From NCBI GenBank assembly GCA_021789975.1, contig JAJYIT010000003.1, forward strand, positions 62,001 to 126,000: a DNA stretch of 64,000 bases, written 5' to 3'. This DNA is from Bacteroidota bacterium. GTDB lineage: Bacteria > Bacteroidota > Ignavibacteria > Kryptoniales > JAKASW01. Positions 25,085 to 34,233 of the stretch are shown here, piece after piece (within the stretch, counting starts at the first letter, position 1; each line of letters opens with the position of its first letter). The position numbers and the translations under genes were made by a program. Under the pieces are notes generated by a model. That model was not told the DNA's origin. It ran no database searches and was given only the letters and a program-made list of their open reading frames with translations.

Positions 25085-26144
25085 GTGAAATCGATAACCA
25101 CCTTCCTGATTATCGTCGCCGCAGTCGGCGAGACACTCGGACAAACGGCTCAAATTGGTCTAACAAAAGAAGACTCCTCGACAGGGATTTATGCGCTAGA
25201 CAGTACTCCCCTGCTTCAAAGACAGTTCGAGGACACTGCGGCGTACTTCGGTTCCCACGCCGATCACGATAAGAGACCAAACTCGCCCGAACGAGCCAAT
25301 GGAATTTCAGCGTCGGAGACAGCCGCACATGGAGGGTGAATAATTTCGCGACAAGCCAGTACTATCAGACCAAGTCCACCTGCAGGATGATAGGATCGCA
25401 CTGTTATATCTTCGTCGAGGATTCGATGTGGACAAACGGCCGTGTCGATCAGGCGGCCGTTGGTTCCATAGAAAGTGCTTTCGATAAGTCGACACCCTCA
25501 AATCCGAAATCAGGGATTCCCGACATGGACATAAGCGCCTTCGGTTCACCGCCAGACCTCGACGCCAGAACAATCATCCTAGTCTGTAATATTCAGGATG
25601 GTTTCTCCGGCACCGGGCGGGTATATTGCCGGATACTTCGACCCCACAAACGAACTCCCCGCTTCAAGTACGATGTACAGTAACGCCGCGGAGATTTATT
25701 ACATCGACGCAAATCCGGGCAACCTGAATACTGCAAGCGGCATACGCTCGGCAATGACGACTACAGCTCATGAGTTCCAACATATGATCAACTGGAATTA
25801 TCACAGGGCAATCCAGCAAATGACTTTCGTGGATGAGAGCTGTTCCGAACTTGCAGAAGTCTACTGCGGATATCCATCCACCGATCTGTCACGTTATGCA
25901 AACGAGACCAATCGTTACCTCTTTGATTGGAGAACGAACGACAACAGGCTGGTGCTCAATGATTATGCCCGCGCCCAGCGCTTCTCACTCTACCTTCGGA
26001 ATGGGAATACTGTACTTTCTCACAGCTGGCCTCTGCATCATCTGTACAATAGTAGGTCTGGTCAATTACAAACGTATCGCGTTCGATTACAACGCCAGAA
26101 GAGCGCAGGAAGTCGCCCGTACAGTCAAGACCACAAACTGACAT
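25085..26144 (+). pseudogene. Frameshifted secreted HEFQH metallopeptidase gene
   Basis: Fragments of one gene run through three frames. A signal peptide (MKSITTFLIIVAAVGETLGQ, 25085) and propeptide end near 25320. Residues from RTWRVNNFATSQYYQTKS to DARTIILVCNIQDGFSG continue in another frame to about 25600. Then YIAGYFDPTNELPASSTMY through TTTAHEFQHMINWNYH and DESCSELAEVYCGYP follow, up to about 25990, where the frame breaks again. HEFQH followed by the distal Glu is the zinc site of M30/hyicolysin-like peptidases, which in this phylum are often type IX cargo. The expected C-terminal half with a sorting domain is missing. At least two, probably three, indels make it a pseudogene, unless the assembly is faulty here. 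Confidence 0.75.
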
Positions 26145-26574
26145 GCGCCTGCAATCTTAAACGGTCCACATCACCCCTGGGCATGTGGACGAGAACGACC
26201 GTATCTAAAAAGATGCGTCGCGATACGGTAGAAAATTCAGATTGAGTTTTCACTGAGAGACCTTCTCCTCCACATCTCCTGCGGCCTGTTTTCACTTTCA
26301 GGATTGCTGTGGTTCAATCGAAGTGACGACTGTTTGCGGAGTCGAAGACAATTTGTTGATTCTTTCCGGAAAATTAATCATAATAAGTCGGGATAAGAAC
26401 TGACGCGAGCGGGTACCACCGGTACAGATGATTCAACGGGTATACTGTCGTCAGTCCGGACACAAGTGCGACTGTAACTCGGAACCTGTTCTTGCGGTGA
26501 CACACCTGCTACTGGAAGAATCTGCCGCTGCCGTCAGGTAATTTGTTTAAATACGATGAACAATTGAGGACACG
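26145..26574. other. Gap after the broken peptidase, no intact gene
   Basis: About 430 bases without a supportable reading frame. Stop codons interrupt all frames. It could be the eroded 3' part of the peptidase gene plus the promoter of the GH5-like gene; no strong promoter motif is visible. Confidence 0.45.
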
Positions 26575-28590
26575 ATGAAAAGCACAAATGAGGTAAGAAA
26601 GTGCAGAGCCATATTTAGAGCGATCTCTTCACTGATACTGCTTTCCTACCTCCCAGCATCAGCAACCGCTCAACCGGGTATCCAATTCGCAGGCAAAAGC
26701 ACGTTCTTAAATGGCACAAACGTGGCATGGATCAACTTCGCCGGGGATCTCGGACCGAGGAGCGCCTCCTCTCCTAATAACGAAAACATCTCAGCGTTCG
26801 AGCAAATCTGCAAAACAGTCCGAGCAAATGGAGGAAATGTTTTAAGGCTCTGGCTAAATACCAACGGAGTCGAAACGCCGGTTTTTGATTCAAACGGTTA
26901 TGTGAGTGGACCAGGGCCGTATGCAATCGCAAACTTGAAACAGTTTGTCGCTATCGCCCAGAAGAATAACGTAGGGTTGATCTTATGCCTTTGGTCATTT
27001 GACATGTTGACCCTCCCTCCGGGTGAGAACATGACACAAACGCAGCTCAACGACAACTACGATCTCCTGACAGACACATCCTATACATCAGCATATATAA
27101 GGAATGCACTAATACCGATGGTTGTTTCGGTAAAGGACAATCCGGCTGTGGTTGCTTGGGAAATATTCAACGAGCCAGAAGGGATGTCGAACGAGCTCGG
27201 TTGGTCCGGATTCGAGCACGTCCCGATGGCGGATATCCAACGATGTATTAATCTAATGGCCGGTGCGATACACAGGGCCGCCCCGAGTGCATTGGTTACA
27301 AGCGGAGCTCTGGCATTCTTGAGTCTGTCGGATGTGACTCCTCTGGCCGCGTCCCTGAAATCTCGTTTAAAAGAGGCGAATAGTATCTCGCCAAATAGAC
27401 TGGCTGCCATGACTGGTGAGTTCAACAAAATCTACAGGACAAATTTAAGCGAGCAGCAGCTTACGGAGTACCTTGACAAGATTGCTGCGACCGGTGACTA
27501 TAACCACTATAGGGATGATCGGCTAATCGCGGCCGGTGGCGACAGCCTCGGAACTCTGGACTTTTACTCCGTCCATTATTATGCCTGGATGGGAATTGCC
27601 TTTGCTCCGTTCCTCGTCGGCTATGCGACATGGGGTCTCACGAAACCGCTGGTAATTGCAGAGTTTTCATTCTCAGATATTCTCGGAAGCGGGCTCTTCA
27701 GTGCACTCAACTCACAGGCAATCTATCCGGCAATCTACTCGAATGGTTATGCCGGAGCTTTGAACTGGGCATGGACCAGCGTTTCAGAACACTCAGAGAC
27801 TTTGCAGGCAATGAGTGCTTTATCCAGCGAGCATCCGCGCGATGTGCAAATAGACATTGTCAATGAGGCGCTCGGGGCGAAGGTGACTGCTTCATCCAAC
27901 TACCAATCGGGAGATTCAGCGAGTAACCCTTCCAATATTACCGATGGCGATGCATCCACGATCTGGGAAGCCTCCCCCGATTCTACGCAGTGGGTTGTCC
28001 TGGACCTGAGCCGAATCGATAGCATCGATAGGATCCAGATAAATTGGGTGAATAATAGTTTCGCTCGTGAACTGGAAATTGAGATCTCACAGGACTCCAC
28101 CGCATGGACCCTTCTAAGGACGGTGACAGCAGATCAGGAAAGTCCCGGCGACGTGGAGAATCTAGATAGCCTTGCCGCCGTTTCCAGGTTTATCAAATTC
28201 ATATTTCTGGGCGCGGGAAGTGGCCCATACGCTATTTCAGAAATCCAGGTCTACGGCAAACCGGGAGCTGCAACGGCCGTGGTGTCGAACCCTGTCGTTC
28301 CAACCGGCTACGAGCTATTTCAAAACTACCCGAATCCATTCAATCCGACGACCACGATTAGATATCTGCTTCCCCGTGAGGCACACGTAACGCTGGAGGT
28401 GTTCGATATCCTGGGAAGGAAAATTGGAACCCTGGTTGACGGTGAAATGACTGCCGGTACACACTCAACGATCTTGAATGCAAGCAATCTCTCGAGCGGA
28501 GTGTATTTCTATAGGCTAATAGCAAATGCGATTCCGTCGCACAAGGGTAAAGCATATATCGAAACGAAAGCTCTGATGGTAATCAAGTAA
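26575..28590 (+). CDS. Secreted GH5-like glycoside hydrolase with discoidin and type IX sorting domain
   Basis: A 671-residue exported enzyme. Signal peptide 1-32 ends SATAQ. A TIM-barrel domain (about 35-420) resembles glycoside hydrolase family 5 beta-mannanase/cellulase: acid/base Glu200 in AWEIFNEPE and nucleophile Glu363 in PLVIAEFSFSD, with FYSVHYYAW carrying the conserved His-Tyr. Residues about 430-565 form an F5/8 type C (discoidin, CBM32-like) module: GAKVTASSNYQSGDSASNPS, ITDGDASTIWEA, EIQVYGKP. The C-terminus (about 575-671) is a type IX sorting domain: FQNYPNPFNPTTTIRYLLP, then VFDILGRKIGTLVDGE and SSGVYFYRL. It is probably a cell-surface polysaccharide hydrolase; the polymer is not determinable. 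ATG 26575. Confidence 0.9.
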   Translation: MKSTNEVRKCRAIFRAISSLILLSYLPASATAQPGIQFAGKSTFLNGTNVAWINFAGDLGPRSASSPNNENISAFEQICKTVRANGGNVLRLWLNTNGVETPVFDSNGYVSGPGPYAIANLKQFVAIAQKNNVGLILCLWSFDMLTLPPGENMTQTQLNDNYDLLTDTSYTSAYIRNALIPMVVSVKDNPAVVAWEIFNEPEGMSNELGWSGFEHVPMADIQRCINLMAGAIHRAAPSALVTSGALAFLSLSDVTPLAASLKSRLKEANSISPNRLAAMTGEFNKIYRTNLSEQQLTEYLDKIAATGDYNHYRDDRLIAAGGDSLGTLDFYSVHYYAWMGIAFAPFLVGYATWGLTKPLVIAEFSFSDILGSGLFSALNSQAIYPAIYSNGYAGALNWAWTSVSEHSETLQAMSALSSEHPRDVQIDIVNEALGAKVTASSNYQSGDSASNPSNITDGDASTIWEASPDSTQWVVLDLSRIDSIDRIQINWVNNSFARELEIEISQDSTAWTLLRTVTADQESPGDVENLDSLAAVSRFIKFIFLGAGSGPYAISEIQVYGKPGAATAVVSNPVVPTGYELFQNYPNPFNPTTTIRYLLPREAHVTLEVFDILGRKIGTLVDGEMTAGTHSTILNASNLSSGVYFYRLIANAIPSHKGKAYIETKALMVIK

Positions 28591-29044
28591 CATCATCTTC
28601 AAGGTGGATTTTTCCAGAACATGTGGTCTCGGTGATTCATTCGGGTAAAACTGAGAAATGAGTTGTGGATAGTTAGATTTGCGTTTGGACAATGTTATCG
28701 CTAAAATAATGATTGCTCTTCCAAACCACGGATCATAACGCTGCCGGGTGGAAGAAGATGTCAGGGAGGTAAGTGGACGGCTTACAAAGCAGTCACGAAA
28801 GGCTTCGCAAAGGTACGTGCCGTGTCACCGCCAAGAAGGAACCGATACTGCATCACGAAGTGGATCGCACACACCAAGTGCACCATCACGTAGTGCTTCG
28901 CTATGACTGTGATGCGCTTGCAGATCAAAACAAAGAGCAGAAGAACAACGAACAAACAGTCTAGATTTGAAAGAATCACAAAAACCGGGTTGTCGCGCAA
29001 TTTAGACATACTTCAATCTTTAAGTTCAAGGGAGCTGTACATCA
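28591..29044. other. Intergenic region between the two type IX cargo genes
   Basis: About 450 bases with no supportable gene. GGGAGG at 28764-28769 looks like a ribosome-binding site, but the frame after it closes within about 70 codons and resembles nothing. The promoter for the following gene is expected here. Confidence 0.45.
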
Positions 29045-31765
29045 ATGAAGAACAAATCATTTCTTCTACTTTCGCTCTTGTTCATAACCTATCGAACATC
29101 AGCGCTTGCACAGGGTAACGTCTACTTAGTTCTAAGTTCAGATACCGGGATCTGGGACGGACTAAACGTCGATACGTACCATGACTACTACAGGTTCGGT
29201 CTATACACAGATCCAGCGATGAATGGGTACAAAGTCATGGACCCGGCATTCAGAAACCAGATAAAGGATTCATACGGGCAAACGCTGAAAATGACCTGGT
29301 ATATGATGGGCGGAAACACGTTCCGGTACGCCACAAATACAAATGTGCCTCTCGACAATACCATGGTCTTGTACCTCATGAAGAAATATCATGGTGATGC
29401 AATTGACACATGGGGCGACGAAGTGACGCTCCATTACCACGACTGGATCTGGTCGGATTTCAATGGCGACGGCCGATACTGGTGGAACCAATCGACCAGC
29501 TTCCCGGAATTCAAAGAAGACTTCGACCTGATCATGGCACAGTTTCTACTCGAAGAAAATGTCTACCCGGTTTCTTTCAGGAGCGGTTGGCATTATATGA
29601 ATACAGAATGGCAGAACTATTTGAACGGTCTGCTCCCGTTCAGCATGCACGACGATTACCCGCACGTCCGTGCAGACACGGTCGAGCCGCTCGACAACAT
29701 CTACGACTGGTCGAAATCCGCAAAGGAGTTTGTTCCGTTTCATCCTTCTACTTCAAACTATCAGCTTCCCGGCGACGGAAAAGGATGGGATAACAGATCT
29801 ATATACATGGCATCGATGGACACAACTCTCATGGACCATGTGTTTTCGCAGGCACAAAAAGGAATCGATCAGGTAGTTTGCATTTGGGCGCACCTCCCGG
29901 AAGACAATTTCCTCGACAACATAAAGAGGATAGACCAGATCGCCCACGGCTCGGCTTCGAGATATCCCGACGTCAAATTCAGGTACTGTACTGCGGTAGA
30001 AGCGATGCAGCGCTGGATGAAGGCGACTGGCCTGCCCAAACCCAGTTTGAACTTTGGGTACGAAGAGAGCGGCGGCAAAGTGAATCTTGTCGTCACTACA
30101 AACGAGCCGATATTTCAGTCACAGCCGTTTGTTGCTGTGAAGGACCGAGACCAGCAGTACTCGATAGTCCAGTTTTCGCAGGTTGGACAAAACCAATGGA
30201 GAAGTGTGAATTCCTTCGATGCCGGGATGCTGGCAAAAGCGGGTGCGGCGGTGACCGACACAGTCGGCAACCTGGCAACGGCATTCATTAATTTCCTTCC
30301 CGACGATATCTACATCGACAACCTAGACAGCGGCTACGCCGAAGCAAGAGGCAACTGGTCGACTTCAACAACCGTCGCCTGGGGAACGAACTGGAGACAA
30401 GCGGTACTCGGACCAAACGATTCGGCGAAAGTGGTTTGGACACCGAAGATCGAAAGGTCTTGCCCTTACAGCCTTTTCGTTCAGGCCCCAAGAACATCGA
30501 ACCCGGTGACCAGTATCGGCTTCAGAATATACTCCGGTGGACAACTTGTGAATTCGGCGCGATTCGATTCGCCGATGCCTGACAGACAATGGGTGTATGT
30601 AGGGACGATGACGCTCGACTCGCTCCAGGACACCCGTGTTGAAGAAACCTTTTACTCGGACTCAACCTCGGGGGAGATGGCATCGGCAGACGTGATCAGG
30701 CTGTCCGCGGTTATCATCGACCGCCGGTTGTCTATACCGCAGAGCATGGTCGATTTCGGAACGGTAAGTCAGGACGACTCCGCATCCTTTGATCTGGAGT
30801 TGCGAAACGACGGCATAGAGTCGCTGACGGTAAGCGGAATCACCATCCGGGGGAATGATGTCACATGTTCAGCTGCCTTTCCACTCACCATACCCCCAAT
30901 GAGCAAAACCGTGTTGCCCCTCCTCTTCCGCGCAGGGAACGCAAACAGCGTGAGGGACACCCTCTACATTTTCAGCAACGACTCTCTCAACCCGGTCTAC
31001 CCTGTGGAGTATCATGCTACTCTACGGCCTTACTTTAGTATAGTAGACAATGAAGACAGTCTGCATTACAGCGAGAGAGGCGTCTGGACTTACAGTAATG
31101 CCAGGGCATATGGGCCGACGAGCCGATACGCAAATCTTCAGCAGTCACCGCCCGCATCGGCAACTTACTCAGTTGTCCTCAAGCGCACGGGAATCTATGA
31201 CATCCAGGAGATCGTGCCTAAGACAGTGAATGCCGCCATGAATGCCCTTTACGTTTTGATCATCGACGGCGTGCCTGTCGATTCTGTTTATGTTAATCAA
31301 AACACAGGTAGTGGAGACTGGGTGACGATCGCGCGGTCATTCCTTCCGGCAGGGCCAATTATCCAGTTGAAAGTAATAGATTCGGGCGAGAAGACATCGG
31401 GCGTCGTCTTGAGAGCAGACGCCGCACAATTCTCAATAGTCAAAGAAGTGACGGGGGCCGAAGGTCGTGTGGCCGATAATCTCCCGAAGGATTTCGAGCT
31501 CTCGCAAAACTATCCGAACCCGTTCAACCCGACGACAATCATCAATTACCAGTTACCAATGAACAGTCATGTGAATTTAAAAGTGTATGATGTGCTTGGC
31601 AGAGAGGTACGGACATTGGTGAATGCAAATGAGAATTCCGGAACTTATGAAATCCGATTTGATGCAGCAGGTCTTCCGAGCGGCGTGTACTTCTACAGGT
31701 TGGAGGCGATCGGGGAAAATGGCAAGCGATTCAGCTCGGTGAAGAAACTCCTTTTGATGAAGTAG
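29045..31765 (+). CDS. Secreted polysaccharide deacetylase-like protein with golvesin-like domains and type IX sorting
   Basis: A 906-residue exported protein. Signal peptide 1-23. Residues about 24-335 look like a NodB-related deacetylase fold: VLSSDTG (Asp33), TLHYHDWIW (His130, His132), FRSGWHYMN and IWAHLPEDN (His283) could form the metal and catalytic site. The assignment is by motif order, not a strong match. Residues about 422-550 are a golvesin/xanthan-lyase-like carbohydrate module (YIDNLDSGYAEARGNWST). About 556-660 is an Ig-like choice-of-anchor domain (DFGTVSQDDSASFDLELRND). A second golvesin-like unit follows (IVDNEDSLHYSERGVWTYSN). The type IX sorting domain begins LSQNYPNPFNPTTIINYQLP and ends KKLLLMK. 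It probably acts on an extracellular glycan. Confidence 0.85.
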   Translation: MKNKSFLLLSLLFITYRTSALAQGNVYLVLSSDTGIWDGLNVDTYHDYYRFGLYTDPAMNGYKVMDPAFRNQIKDSYGQTLKMTWYMMGGNTFRYATNTNVPLDNTMVLYLMKKYHGDAIDTWGDEVTLHYHDWIWSDFNGDGRYWWNQSTSFPEFKEDFDLIMAQFLLEENVYPVSFRSGWHYMNTEWQNYLNGLLPFSMHDDYPHVRADTVEPLDNIYDWSKSAKEFVPFHPSTSNYQLPGDGKGWDNRSIYMASMDTTLMDHVFSQAQKGIDQVVCIWAHLPEDNFLDNIKRIDQIAHGSASRYPDVKFRYCTAVEAMQRWMKATGLPKPSLNFGYEESGGKVNLVVTTNEPIFQSQPFVAVKDRDQQYSIVQFSQVGQNQWRSVNSFDAGMLAKAGAAVTDTVGNLATAFINFLPDDIYIDNLDSGYAEARGNWSTSTTVAWGTNWRQAVLGPNDSAKVVWTPKIERSCPYSLFVQAPRTSNPVTSIGFRIYSGGQLVNSARFDSPMPDRQWVYVGTMTLDSLQDTRVEETFYSDSTSGEMASADVIRLSAVIIDRRLSIPQSMVDFGTVSQDDSASFDLELRNDGIESLTVSGITIRGNDVTCSAAFPLTIPPMSKTVLPLLFRAGNANSVRDTLYIFSNDSLNPVYPVEYHATLRPYFSIVDNEDSLHYSERGVWTYSNARAYGPTSRYANLQQSPPASATYSVVLKRTGIYDIQEIVPKTVNAAMNALYVLIIDGVPVDSVYVNQNTGSGDWVTIARSFLPAGPIIQLKVIDSGEKTSGVVLRADAAQFSIVKEVTGAEGRVADNLPKDFELSQNYPNPFNPTTIINYQLPMNSHVNLKVYDVLGREVRTLVNANENSGTYEIRFDAAGLPSGVYFYRLEAIGENGKRFSSVKKLLLMK

Positions 31766-31795
31766 AGAGATAGGGACATCAGCTGTAAGGGTATA

Positions 31796-31933
31796 ATGGA
31801 TGCTGGCACATACAGCGAAGTGGTGGACATGAGCAGGCTCGCGAGTGGAGTGTATTACTAGAGGTTGAAGGTAATAGGTGGTAGGGATGGAGAGAGATTT
31901 GTAGCAATTAAGAAAGCGACGGTTGTTAAATAA
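31796..31933 (+). pseudogene. Orphan type IX sorting-domain fragment with internal stop
   Basis: Just after the deacetylase-like gene a second copy of a sorting-domain tail can be read: MDAGTYSEVVDMSRLASGVY, then Y, TAG at 31859-31861, and RLKVIGGRDGERFVAIKKAT to TAA at 31931. The stop replaces the Tyr of the normal SGVYFYRL motif (TAC to TAG). No body of a cargo gene precedes it. It is a relic of a second cargo gene or of recombination between sorting domains. Confidence 0.75.
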
Positions 31934-32088
31934 GTCGATAGAGTCGAACGGTGAGAAATCTCCCGTCAAAGAATATTTACATGATGGAATGGCGCAAGGC
32001 GCTCACCGCTTGCCCTTCGGGCTTTGTGGGAAAGGCAATGCTGATGAAATGATTCGGAATCAAGAAGGAAGAGGCCAAAGGTCGGGGG
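31934..32088. other. Gap after the sorting-domain relic, no gene
   Basis: About 155 bases separate the sorting-domain relic from the 3' end of the protease fragment on the other strand. CTTGCCCTTCGGGCTTTG near 32010 could form a small hairpin. Nothing else is recognisable. Confidence 0.4.
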
Positions 32089-32313
32089 TCAGAAAAATGT
32101 AGTTTGTTTTACCCATTGCATCTGGTACGTTGCACCGCTATCAACCAGGAATCTTACCGTCACATGCTTCTCGTTATCGCCTTTTATGTATGTTATGCCC
32201 ACAGGTGTCAATTCCTTTTGCTTAGAGACGATAGAGAATGTAAGATGGATTTCCAAGTCTCTTCGCCGCTTTGCAGAAGTTGAACTCCTGCTCGACAAAG
32301 TCAGCTCCTCCAT
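32089..32313 (-). pseudogene. Fragment of a retropepsin-like aspartyl protease
   Basis: An open frame of 74 residues from ATG 32313 contains ELTPVGITYIKGDNEKHVTV followed by RFLVDSGATYQM. The FLVDSGATY core is the active-site signature of bacterial retropepsin-like aspartyl proteases, which normally continue for another 60-80 residues after it. Here the chain ends QWVKQTTFF soon after the catalytic motif, so the protein cannot fold as a whole protease. The N-terminal 30 residues also look unrelated. I read it as a decayed fragment; a functional short peptide is less likely. Confidence 0.5.
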
Positions 32314-32370
32314 GATGATACAATAAATTCCCTCCCTATCCGTTATAATTAGCAGAGGCACAAAATAGAA

Positions 32371-32940
32371 TTGACAGCTGCTACTTCGAAGCAATTGGAT
32401 GCCACAATCAGGCGAGAAAGAGGAAAGCTCTTCAGCTTTATCAGGCGTAATGTGCCCACAAAGGAAGAGGCAGAAGACATTCTCCAGGACGTTCTTTACC
32501 AATTTGCGAATTCGTTCGAAAGCATCAGGTTAATGGATCGTGTCTCAGCATGGTTGATGCATGTCGCCCGAAACAGGATAATCGACACACAGAGGAAGAA
32601 GAAACCCGACCCCTTCAGCAAAATCAAAGTCAGATTCCCCGGCGATGAATCGGGAGATCGACTATCACTTGAAGAGATGATTCACGATCTTGAAGGTCTC
32701 CCCGACGAAGTATACTGGCAAAACCAATTCTGGGATGAGATCGAAGACGCGCTCGACGAATTGCCCGAAGAGCAACGTCGGGTATTTGAGATGAATGAGT
32801 TTCAAGGTCTGAGCTTCAAAGAAATTTCTGAGAAGACAGGCGAACCGCTAAACACGCTCCTCTCGAGGAAACGATATGCGGTCCTGTACTTAAGGAAGCG
32901 TTTGAAAAATCTATACGAGGAGTTAAAAAACAATGTGTAG
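32371..32940 (+). CDS. ECF-type RNA polymerase sigma factor
   Basis: A 189-residue sigma-70-family protein lacking regions 1 and 3. Region 2 spans about 15-80 (AEDILQDVLYQFANSFESIR, then VSAWLMHVARNRIIDTQRKK) and region 4 about 120-180 (LDELPEEQRRVFEMNEFQGL, SFKEISEKTGEPLNTLLSRK). It would direct RNA polymerase to a small regulon. The start is TTG 32371, weakly supported by AGAGG upstream. Its stop overlaps the start of the next gene by eight bases, so a small membrane protein is translationally coupled to it. That protein lacks the zinc motif of ZAS anti-sigma factors. Confidence 0.9.
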   Translation: MTAATSKQLDATIRRERGKLFSFIRRNVPTKEEAEDILQDVLYQFANSFESIRLMDRVSAWLMHVARNRIIDTQRKKKPDPFSKIKVRFPGDESGDRLSLEEMIHDLEGLPDEVYWQNQFWDEIEDALDELPEEQRRVFEMNEFQGLSFKEISEKTGEPLNTLLSRKRYAVLYLRKRLKNLYEELKNNV

Positions 32941-33259
32941 CTGGAACACCCACAGAGATGTCGTTGGCAGACGGAGAAAGGGTTTGTGGTTTCTGATCGG
33001 CCTGCCTATCTTCCTGCTCCTTTTGGGATTGGGAAGTCTCATCTTCATGTTGCTGTGGAATGCGCTAATTCCCGGAATATTCGGTTTGAAGTTGATAGGC
33101 TACTGGCAAGCGCTCGGATTACTCGTTCTTGCCCGGATACTGTTCGGTGGGTTCAAACGACCGCGACCCTTCTACGGTTGGCCGCGACATCCGAGAGACT
33201 GGCGAAGATGGCACGAAGAGGAACACGGGCCTTCGGAACCCGAAGGCAAACAGGGCTGA
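32933..33259 (+). CDS. Small membrane protein coupled to the sigma factor
   Basis: A 108-residue protein with two hydrophobic segments (GLWFLIGLPIFLLLLGLGSL and YWQALGLLVLARILFGG) and a basic, Trp/Arg-rich tail (PRHPRDWRRWHEEEHG). Proteins with the WNALIPxIFGL...WQALGLLVL pattern are often found beside ECF sigma genes in Bacteroidota-like genomes; their role is unknown. The ATG lies inside the last codons of the sigma gene (overlap 32933-32940). It may tether or inhibit the sigma factor, but no anti-sigma domain is recognisable. Confidence 0.75.
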   Translation: MCSWNTHRDVVGRRRKGLWFLIGLPIFLLLLGLGSLIFMLLWNALIPGIFGLKLIGYWQALGLLVLARILFGGFKRPRPFYGWPRHPRDWRRWHEEEHGPSEPEGKQG

Positions 33260-33371
33260 TCAGAGTACTGAAGCATTTGCCAGAGGTCAGAAATCTGTGA
33301 TGTGGAGCCTTGGACTGACCACTGATAGCCGAACACTGAATACTGGTAGCAAATAAGGATGAAGCGATCTG

Positions 33372-34004
33372 ATGAGCAACCTTGAATTTTACTACAAGAT
33401 GGCATACTGCCGTGCATCCGATGAATCGCAAGTTCACTGGCATCGCGAAGAAATCCCGCGGCTTTTGAAAGACGCAGTTGAGGCACTTGGCGGGTCAGGA
33501 AACGCTCTTGATATCGGTTGTGGAACAGGAGTGAACTCGGTTTTCATGGCAGATCACGGGTTTCACGTAACTGCCCTCGACTTCGCGCCGGAGGCACTGA
33601 CTTTTGCCATCAAGCGCGCAGAAAAAGCCGGAGTAGAAGTCGACTTCAAAGCGGCTGATGTGACAAAGTTCGAGACGGCAGAGAAATTCGATTTGATACT
33701 GGACTCCGGTTGCTTTCATGGATTCAACGACAGGTCTCGTCTCGTGTATCGGGATCGGTTGCTCAAGTGGCTATCAGTCGGTGGTCAGTATGTCTTGATT
33801 CACTTCGGCAAGCGCCACACGATCGGTCCGGGATTTATCGGCCCGCGGGCCAGAACGAAAGAAAAAGTCGAGAGATTTTTCGGCCCCGATCTAGTGTTGG
33901 AAGATTTTCATCCCGAGACGGGCGGCAAGCCACTTTTCCACTATAGGTTCAGGAGAACAGCAGAGTATTTGAATAGAGCGAAATGGAAATCTGGCAAGCA
34001 TTAA
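33372..34004 (+). CDS. Class I SAM-dependent methyltransferase
   Basis: A 210-residue soluble methyltransferase. Motif I is ALDIGCGTGVNSVFMADHG, followed by the acidic motif II region VTALDFAPEAL, VDFKAADVTKF and the post-motif FDLILDSGCFHGF. The last resembles thiopurine S-methyltransferase and tellurite-resistance-type enzymes (DxGCFH), which methylate small thiols or metalloids, but the assignment is tentative. The C-terminal part is basic. A 43-residue membrane peptide overlaps its 3' end by 22 bases. Confidence 0.85.
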   Translation: MSNLEFYYKMAYCRASDESQVHWHREEIPRLLKDAVEALGGSGNALDIGCGTGVNSVFMADHGFHVTALDFAPEALTFAIKRAEKAGVEVDFKAADVTKFETAEKFDLILDSGCFHGFNDRSRLVYRDRLLKWLSVGGQYVLIHFGKRHTIGPGFIGPRARTKEKVERFFGPDLVLEDFHPETGGKPLFHYRFRRTAEYLNRAKWKSGKH

Positions 34005-34114
34005 TCATAGTGACCCTGGCAACAACATTTGCCGTCATTGTTATCGAAAAACGGATTGCGAAACCGTTTGGCCTCTATGTGAAGAGGGCGAAGTTCGGCC
34101 GACACGTCAGATAA
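33983..34114 (+). CDS. 43-residue single-span membrane peptide
   Basis: ATG 33983 opens a frame of 43 codons that ends at TAA 34112-34114 and overlaps the methyltransferase 3' end by 22 bases in another frame. The product starts MEIWQALIIVTLATTFAVIV, a clear membrane span, followed by a basic tail, EKRIAKPFGLYVKRAKFGR. This span-then-positive-tail plan is common for small inner-membrane peptides. Only composition and frame support it. Confidence 0.45.
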   Translation: MEIWQALIIVTLATTFAVIVIEKRIAKPFGLYVKRAKFGRHVR

Positions 34115-34233
34115 ATCTGCTTGCGACTTTTTCGTATTTGATGCATCAAATCGGCGAATTAAAAATGCCGGCCGTCAGGGGGAGGAGGGGCGGCTGGTAA
34201 TTCTTTCAAGAAGCAATTGGAGTGATTTGTAGT

